Part shown: positions 58,201 to 64,000 of the stretch, in pieces | Layout of the letters: the number at the start of each line of letters is the position of its first letter | Position numbering within the stretch: position 1 is the stretch's first letter | NCBI GenBank assembly: GCA_037501455.1 | Contig: CM074858.1 | Coordinates: forward strand, 46,311,001-46,375,000 | Direction of reading: 5' to 3' | Source of the DNA: Lantana camara | Lineage: Eukaryota > Streptophyta > Magnoliopsida > Lamiales > Verbenaceae | Length of the DNA stretch: 64,000 nt | Notes under the pieces: generated by a model | Seen by the model: the letters and a program-made list of their open reading frames with translations, nothing else | Told to the model about the DNA's origin: nothing | Database searches by the model: none | Program-made: the position numbers and the translations under genes

Positions 58201-59826
58201 CGTGGCTCCCTCTCGAACCAACTTATGAGCTTCAGAAAACGAAAGTAGCGGTACAGTCTTGGAACTCCAACCTACTACCAAATCTGATCCCAACTGAACC
58301 TTCTTCGCTCTACAATCAACTGTGGCAGAATGTTTGTACAACCAATCCATACCCAGAATAGATCCATAGCAAGTCATCGGCAGCTCAATGAAATCTGACA
58401 AGAAAACCCGACCCTCGATGCTCACCGGAACCTCTCTGAACACCCGATCAGATTCTAAACTACCACCAAAAGGAGTGCTAACCACAAAACATGCAGAAGA
58501 ACGAGAAACAGGCAAAGGCAGAGAAATAGATATAGCACTCGAAAGAAAGGAGTGAGTAGCTCCCGGATCAAACAACGTATGAATGTTCGTGCCATGTATG
58601 CAAATGGTACCTTCAACTACCGCGGCTGGATCAACATCTGCATCCGGCTGCTCTCCATCCAAAGCATAAGCCCGAGCCCTAATCAGTGGTCTCGGTGCTC
58701 CCGGTGGTGGTATCCTGCGATCCGGACAGCCATCTACCAAATGCTCATCGCTCCCACAAAGTAGGCATAGACCCAAACGCCTCCTGCAGTTATCATAGAT
58801 GTGTGTCCTCTGTCCACAGAAGGTGCAATAAGGTCTCTCAGGTGGTGGTGGCAAAGCTGGAGCAACTGGAGCAGCTGGAGCTCTAATCACTGGTCCTGCT
58901 GGTCGGGGCTTCTTCCCTGGGCCCTGTGGAGCTGGTGGTGGAGAAGAATATACCATCGACCTCTTGCCTGAAGCAGAACCCGAGCCCGAACCCTTATACC
59001 CTGATCCGGCACCTCTGAACCCTGATCCAGAACCTCTGAATCCCGAGCCTGAACCTGAGCCAGAACCTGAGCCTGAACGGTAAGAAGACCGCCTCGCATT
59101 CACTGAATCCTCAACCAATAGAGCCTTCTTGGTAGCCTTTGCCCATGTGCTCGTGTTGACCGCCTCAATCGCTGCCTGAATATCCGGTCTAAGGCCCTGT
59201 ACAAACTGCACCGCCTTATGGAAGTCATCACTCGCTATATTAGGAGCATAGCGGGATAATCTCTCATACTCAGCGATGTACTCTGAAACTGACCGGCTTC
59301 CCTGCTTGAGCTCTGTAAATTCCTTCAACCTTCTAGTGCGAGAAGATGGAGGAATGAACTTGTTCTGAAACTCTCTAACAAACACTTCCCAATTCACTTC
59401 CTCGCCTGCAGCCTCTAACACTATCCGGGCACTCTCCCACCAGGAGTAGGCCTCTCCCTGAATCAAAGAAAGCGTACAACGGGCCTTCTCCCTGGAATCA
59501 CACGGGATAAGCTCCCAAACCCTCTCGATCTCCCTAAGCCACTGCTCGGCCTGAATATCATTTCCTTTATAAAATTTGGGAGGATGCTGGTTCTGGAACT
59601 CCCTAAAGACAGCTGAAATCTGTGCCCCTGGCTGTGGTGGTGGAACTGGTGGTGCTGGAGGAACATGATCCCGAACTCTCTGATCAATAAGACCCACCAC
59701 TGCATTCATAAAATCCTGTGGCTGAGCCTGAGGAGGTGGAGGAGGAGGTGGTGATCTCTCCCTGCGATAATGTCGATGATGTCGAGGTCTAGGGGATCGA
59801 TCACGGTGATGTCTATCGCGAGCCAT
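55247..59826 (-). pseudogene. gag-pol: gag-pol of I with a single 1-nt frameshift
   Basis: The first part, 59826-57433 (797 codons), covers gag, the two zinc knuckles ([28 protein letters not shown]), protease DPGATHS and RT through FIDDIL. The second part, 57496-55247 (749 codons), covers the end of RT, RNase H (YTDAS), the integrase zinc finger and DDE core ([22 protein letters not shown]), and the chromodomain ([11 protein letters not shown]...[14 protein letters not shown]). The two overlap near 57494, where A reads CAAACAACTG and I reads CAAACACTG. So one base is missing just after the RT catalytic motif. Everything else looks intact. The start follows an acceptor-like TTTCAG|G. No programmed shift is expected here, because A is in one frame at this point. 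Confidence 0.95.
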
Positions 59827-60054
59827 CCTGAAATTCTGTCACTATTATGCATGTTCGATTAGTCAATGCCAATGTGTGCAAATAATTCATAAATTGCACA
59901 TAAATTCAGAAATTCCAACAATCCACCAATTTCAAGTAAGTCAGATAGGTTCAAGTATCAATTAACAATGCAAGACTCTCAAATTGACAATTAGTTCCTA
60001 TGCCGTGCGACCTAGACTCACAAAACTCGACACTAGAGACCCGGTTTTGCAACC

Positions 60055-60068
60055 GGGCTCTGATACCA
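60055..60068 (-). other. Primer-binding site of I
   Basis: The minus strand reads TGGTATCAGAGCCC, 8 nt from the 5' LTR end at 60077. Confidence 0.9.
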
Positions 60069-60076
60069 CCGTAGGA

Positions 60077-62653
60077 TGTAGCACCCGGAACGCCAGGCAC
60101 CACATCCCCCGCACTATAGCCCCAATCCACATATGAAACGGACAATCCATACATGAATCAAAGCTACAGCGAACGGGAGACAATAAAATGACTCAAGGCT
60201 AGGCGGGTACCCTCAATTTAAAACCAACCAATATGCAATACAGAGTATTTAAAAGCGGAAGCAATAACATTCAATAGATACGTATAGGTACCATATTTAT
60301 TTATTTACGTATAGATACCAACGTTTACACTATCAATACAATGTCATCCGTCAACAAAATAGACAATAGGGCGATACAAAATATCCCAAACCTCTATACA
60401 ATCAAAATGTGGGAATGAAGTGTGCTAGACCCAAATTTAAAGACCAAATGACTCTAAATTCCCGCCTAGCACGCCCTGCAAAACACTGAAAAGTTGAGGT
60501 GTCAGTCCAACACGGACTGAGCGAGGGGTATAATAAATATAAGCGCACATACATGCAAGCTATAACCTCGGGTAATAATTTTGGAAAAACAATACAATTT
60601 AGTAGGTTAAAAGAGATACTATCGCCCGAGATTACAACTATTCCAATTTCAATTCAATCAATTTCAATTCAATCAATAGTGGCCCGGCGAGTGGGGCAAT
60701 TCTCCAACCTTACACCGACTGTGTACAATCAATCAATCAATCAATCAATTATTAGGTGATTAGGTGATCAAGCAATTCATTAATGTGCACAATTAGCAGT
60801 TTCAATAACGCCTTCTTCCTCCGGGTGATGGTGGGATTGCAAGGCCCCACCATCCAATCAATCTGGGCAGAGGGTACATGAATCCCTAAGCCCGGAACTC
60901 CTTTCCCACCCTAATCTCCTAGGGGGTTCAGGGGTCATCCCAATTTGGTGAGGATAGTTATCGAGTTACCCGTCAGCCCATGCTTTCCCGGTTGGCTCGA
61001 GTCACTATCCTCGGGCCCACAGTGCAATACAATACTCGCCCAATCAATCAATCAATCAATCAATTTCTTTCAATATTTCGATAAAACATTTGAAAACCAA
61101 TCTCATTTGAAAACTATACGTATAATTATAGGTTTTGGCTTAAAATATCACATAGGGTTGTACGGGTCCTATGTATCTAAAATTAAACCTCACCTGAACG
61201 ACCCAAAAATATCCAAGGAGACAGCTCACGGGGCCTGCTCCTCGTCACCAGGAAGCTGGTCTGTGCAAGAAAGACAATTGTCCGTGAAACACGACTCAAA
61301 ATGTACCAAATAGGACGAACGGCAAAATACGACGAAACAACGGGAAAAATACAATGCACCTTGAAAATATCGCATTTCAACATGTAATTAATCATATAAT
61401 GTCAATTAGGGATCAAATAATTGATTGGAAGATGATGTTGAAATTTTAATTTTATGCAGTAGCTTTTGCACTACAATCGCAGTGGGAACGGCCGTTCCGG
61501 CCTTCCCTTGAAAATGGGAAGGGCCGTTCCCATGGCTGAAGAAAACGCGCCAGCGTTTTTTTAAAAAGGGAAATGCGTTTTGGCTGGGAAGGGCCGTTCC
61601 GGCGCACAGGCCAAAGTGGGAACGGTCGTTCCCAGTCTCGCTGGCCTGAGTCTCAGTATCATGGGAACGGCCGTTCCAGTTTTAAACTGGGGCTGGGAAT
61701 GGCCGTTCCCAGAATACGTGAGCAAAATATGCAGAGCAGAAAACAGAGCAGCCATGGCAATACAACAATCAACCACCAAAATGAATTCAAGCCAAGTTGA
61801 TATGCAAATATTAGATGCAATAAATATGCTAGCATGCTTATGGATCAACAATAACTCATAAAAACATATAATCCCATGTTAGATCATCAATATTCAATCA
61901 TTTGAAACCCATTTTCTCCAACATGTTTCAAGCTCATAAAACTCAAGGTATATGCATCAAACTTGAGCTTAAAGTTCACAAACATATTTCCAACAACTAA
62001 TACACAATATACTCAAGCTAATACAAAGCCCTATATAACATACATATTCAATGAAATCAAACAATCTCCATAATTACCTTAAATGCAAGAAATGAGAGAT
62101 GAGATGGAGATATGTTGTTGATGATGCTCCAATGTCCACAAAACCCACAAAAATGATGCTTGCAAGAAGAAATCTCCCACTTGTCTAGCTAGGGTTTGGT
62201 TCGGTTGATCAAGAGAAAGGAAGAGCAAAGTTGAAATGTTTTGTATGAAGAATGAGGGCAAGGTACGTGAATGCTACTAAGGAGAAGAGAAGAAAATGGC
62301 CAAATTGCTAATAAATCCCTCAATTTTATTAAGTTATGCAATTAAGGTTCAAATCCAATTTTAAATGATCAATATGATCCAATGCAATTAGATCCCATAT
62401 GCATGAAAATGATCAATTAAGGACATAAAGGAAATAAGTCACATTCGGGAAATTAATTCACGTTGCAATCACGTTCAATAAATCCGAAAAATATGATATG
62501 ATATGAATTTTCAATAAAATATCAAGAATACAATTTTATAAAATTATGATATGCTATGGAAATTTAGAGAAATGGACAATTAATAATTAAATTACAACTC
62601 TCAAACGCACACGTGTCGTTCATACCTGAATTGCCGAAAGCTGGGGCGTTACA
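60077..62653 (-). mobile_element. I 5' LTR (2577 bp)
   Basis: Nearly identical to the partner LTR. It carries the donor-like site at 62078 and the palindrome cluster. No clear TATA box was found upstream of the donor, unlike B and C. Confidence 0.95.
61485..61710. repeat. Palindrome cluster in I 5' LTR (six copies)
   Basis: Same positions as in the 3' LTR (943-1168 bp from the LTR 5' end). One of the three LTR differences falls inside a palindrome (GGAACGGTCGTTCC near 61619 where the partner is perfect). Confidence 0.9.
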
Positions 62654-63640
62654 GTTAAGGACCCGGGATAAAACACCCGGATCCGTGTTTGACCGGTCAG
62701 ACCAACCAGCTTCTTCTCTCTCCTCTCTCCCGCGTCTCTCTCTTCTCCCATCACTATTCACATGCACAAACACACACTAGCTCAAACTCAGCCATTTCTC
62801 GACAGATTTCGACAAACGTATAGTCGAAATCAACGTACTCGACGAGACGAACACAACGGTACCAAGATCTTGGCTTGACGATGAGCGGTGGTGGTGCTTT
62901 GGCCGAATTACAGTCGCGACTGGTGGGCGAGTTGAGAGCCGCCACTTCGTCGATGATTTGCGGCAGTTTCCGGTGGCGGTTCGCGGCGGTGTTGGTAGGG
63001 TTGGATGCGTCTTCCACCGGCGCTTCATTCGTGGGTGGTGGTGTGACCTGAGTCGCGGCGGTGGCGGCGCACGCGTTGCTAGAAGCACTCGGTAGGCGGA
63101 GGTTGAAATGCCACGACCTTTCCGGCAGGAGCGCGGCGGCTTCCGGAGGCTGAATTGGACGATTATTACCTGGGCCTGGTGCGCGATGTCCCGACGTGTC
63201 GGGTCCTAGTGTGGGGATGTGGTGCCTTTCGTTTGGGGTGCTACAATATCTCTCTCTCCATTATCCGTTACATGAGTTTAAGTTAGATCCTAGGTTGACA
63301 ACGTCGTGGGAGATATTTCAGCAAGTGTGGAGAACCGCTTTGGCCGATTCTATGGGATGAGACTTGGTAAACTCTTATTCAACTTAGATCTTCTGCCCTT
63401 TCAGGTAGAAATTCACTTGAGCTGCATTCCTCAGGAATCAGGTAGGAAGTCACTTGAGCTGCATTCCTCCTAAATCAGTTTGAGATGCCTCTCCAGGCCG
63501 TTGGCTGGAATAGCGTTTCTTGTGGGCTTTGTTCATAGGTGTCGGCCCAATCTTTCCCCAGTCGTGATCTTTTCGATCATCCAACGGGCTTTACTCGCAA
63601 ATGGGCCGCGATCTAGGCTTACTGGAAATAGGGTGCATCA

Positions 63641-64000
63641 GATATAAGACATAGATTTTTTTAAAAAAAATTCACATAAAAAGTGTTAGATATGGTATCT
63701 GATACAACACGATACAACAAAATAATATTTTTAAAAATTTTAAGCATATTAGAGTACTACACAAACGAGAATTGAAGCAAATCAAAATTTAAATACCTGA
63801 GACGATCTCCAACCAAAAGACGCAACATATTACCATATTTATTTTAAAAGTATTTCCAATATGTAGTTTAAAATGGGTAAAGCCCAAGTCACCATCAAGG
63901 AAATGATGTGGCTCCACGAACGAACCCAACACCTTTTAGATCAATCCATGTAACATGTGTTATGCGTAACTTTTATTTAGCGAGTTCCCTACAGTACAAC
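63641..64000. other. Unassigned flank beyond E2
   Basis: AT-rich, no reading frame of note, no LTR end or TIR recognised. Words GATATGG, TGATACAAC and CGATACAAC occur at 63689-63718. It may be the sequence into which E2 inserted, or another unrecognised repeat. Confidence 0.4.

Larger units (their letters stand above)
59828..62077 (-). other. Predicted leader intron of I
   Basis: On the minus strand AAG|GTAATTATG (exon end 62078) could pair with GAATTTCAG|G (exon start 59827), one base before the gag ATG. It would remove 2250 nt containing the palindromes and the PBS. Consensus only. Confidence 0.4.
52636..62653 (-). mobile_element. Element I: very young Tekay/Del-type element, TSD GTTAA
   Basis: GTTAA flanks both sides (52631-52635, 62654-62658). 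Both LTRs are 2577 bp, and I find about three differences (near 53272/60713, 53897/61338 and 54184/61625). It is the same family as A but with full-length LTRs. Minus-strand order is 5' LTR, PBS, gag-pol with a frameshift, hairpin/PPT, 3' LTR. Confidence 0.96.
52344..63245 (+). mobile_element. Solo LTR H (879 bp net), TSD ATATC, split by element I
   Basis: ATATC flanks both sides (52339-52343, 63246-63250). Pieces are 52344-52635 and 62659-63245. It starts TGTGATGCCCCG and ends GGGGTGCTACA, resembling the chromoviral LTR ends, so it reads plus. The right piece is GC-rich (62860-63180). Frames at 62564-63088 on the minus strand are low-complexity and not supported as genes. Confidence 0.85.
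51912..63640 (-). mobile_element. E2 5' LTR (822 bp net), split by solo LTR H
   Basis: Pieces are 51912-52343 and 63251-63640. It starts TGATGCG and ends GTGCATCA, with TGATGC/GCATCA inverted ends. It differs throughout from the E1 LTR, so E1 and E2 are separate families. A GA-rich run lies at 52167-52184. The 3' LTR of E2 is not in the window. Confidence 0.82.

Noticed and set aside
62564..63088. Arg/Pro-rich minus-strand frames in LTR H
   Set aside because: GC-rich leader sequence of an LTR; overlapping frames without domains, and one crosses the I/H junction.
36603..63640. E1 and E2 as the two halves of one Tat element
   Set aside because: The left LTR (TGATGGTGC...CCTCATCA, 828 bp) and right LTR (TGATGCG...GTGCATCA, 822 bp) do not align, so they are different families joined by a deletion.

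Overview
The window is plant nuclear DNA made almost entirely of nested LTR retrotransposons, with no recognisable host gene. Plant origin is shown by Ty3/gypsy polyproteins of the Tekay/Del chromovirus type (chromodomain after integrase), Tat-lineage pol with an antisense extra ORF, a copia-like solo LTR, a CACTA transposon end and a TRIM-like solo LTR. The depth of nesting suggests heterochromatin of a large angiosperm genome. No rRNA, tRNA or CRISPR was seen.

Layout. 1-4117: two diverged LTR relics (J1, J2) and old unassigned sequence. 4118-36602: a tandem array, LTR-INT-LTR-INT-LTR, of a small non-autonomous element B (LTR about 3.1 kb, internal region 787 bp). It carries four insertions: element A (6907-15831, TSD GATCC), element C (16891-29257, TSD AAACA), solo LTR D (31084-33751, TSD TAGTT) and Tat element E1 (starts 36603). 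Because B is present in several copies, the unoccupied copy serves as an empty-site control for A, C and D. 36603-46380: E1 on the minus strand (3' LTR, antisense ORF, decayed pol) with a solo copia-like LTR F (42649-44600, TSD GCACT). 46381-49950: truncated LTR G and a CACTA right end. 49951-51911: gag remnant of a second Tat element E2, containing a 184-bp solo LTR (TSD CTGAG). 51912-63640: the E2 5' LTR, split by solo LTR H (TSD ATATC), itself split by element I (52636-62653, TSD GTTAA). 63641-64000: unassigned flank.

State of the elements. C is the best candidate for a complete autonomous element: an uninterrupted 1468-aa gag-pol, an extra upstream ORF, PBS, PPT and nearly identical LTRs. 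I is the youngest by LTR identity (about three differences in 2577 bp by eye) but has one 1-nt frameshift. A is older, with a nonsense codon at the start of integrase and a 1041-bp deletion in one LTR. B shares LTR sequence, PBS context and PPT hairpin with C and is probably a deletion derivative that C-type proteins could mobilise.

Unexplained structure. (1) Several LTR families carry clusters of 14-bp palindromes sharing the core ACG[G/C]CCGT, while the outer arms differ between families but stay self-complementary. (2) A hairpin sits just upstream of the polypurine tract in every family; its stem changes on both sides, it overlaps or abuts the gag-pol stop codon in A, I and C, and it is kept in B where nearly all coding sequence is gone. 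(3) Each Tekay-type LTR has an AAG|GT or GAG|GT donor-like site, matched in A, I and C by an acceptor-like AG 1-2 nt before the first ORF. This suggests a 2.2-kb leader intron that removes the PBS and the palindrome cluster from a translation-only mRNA. All numerical comparisons were made by eye.
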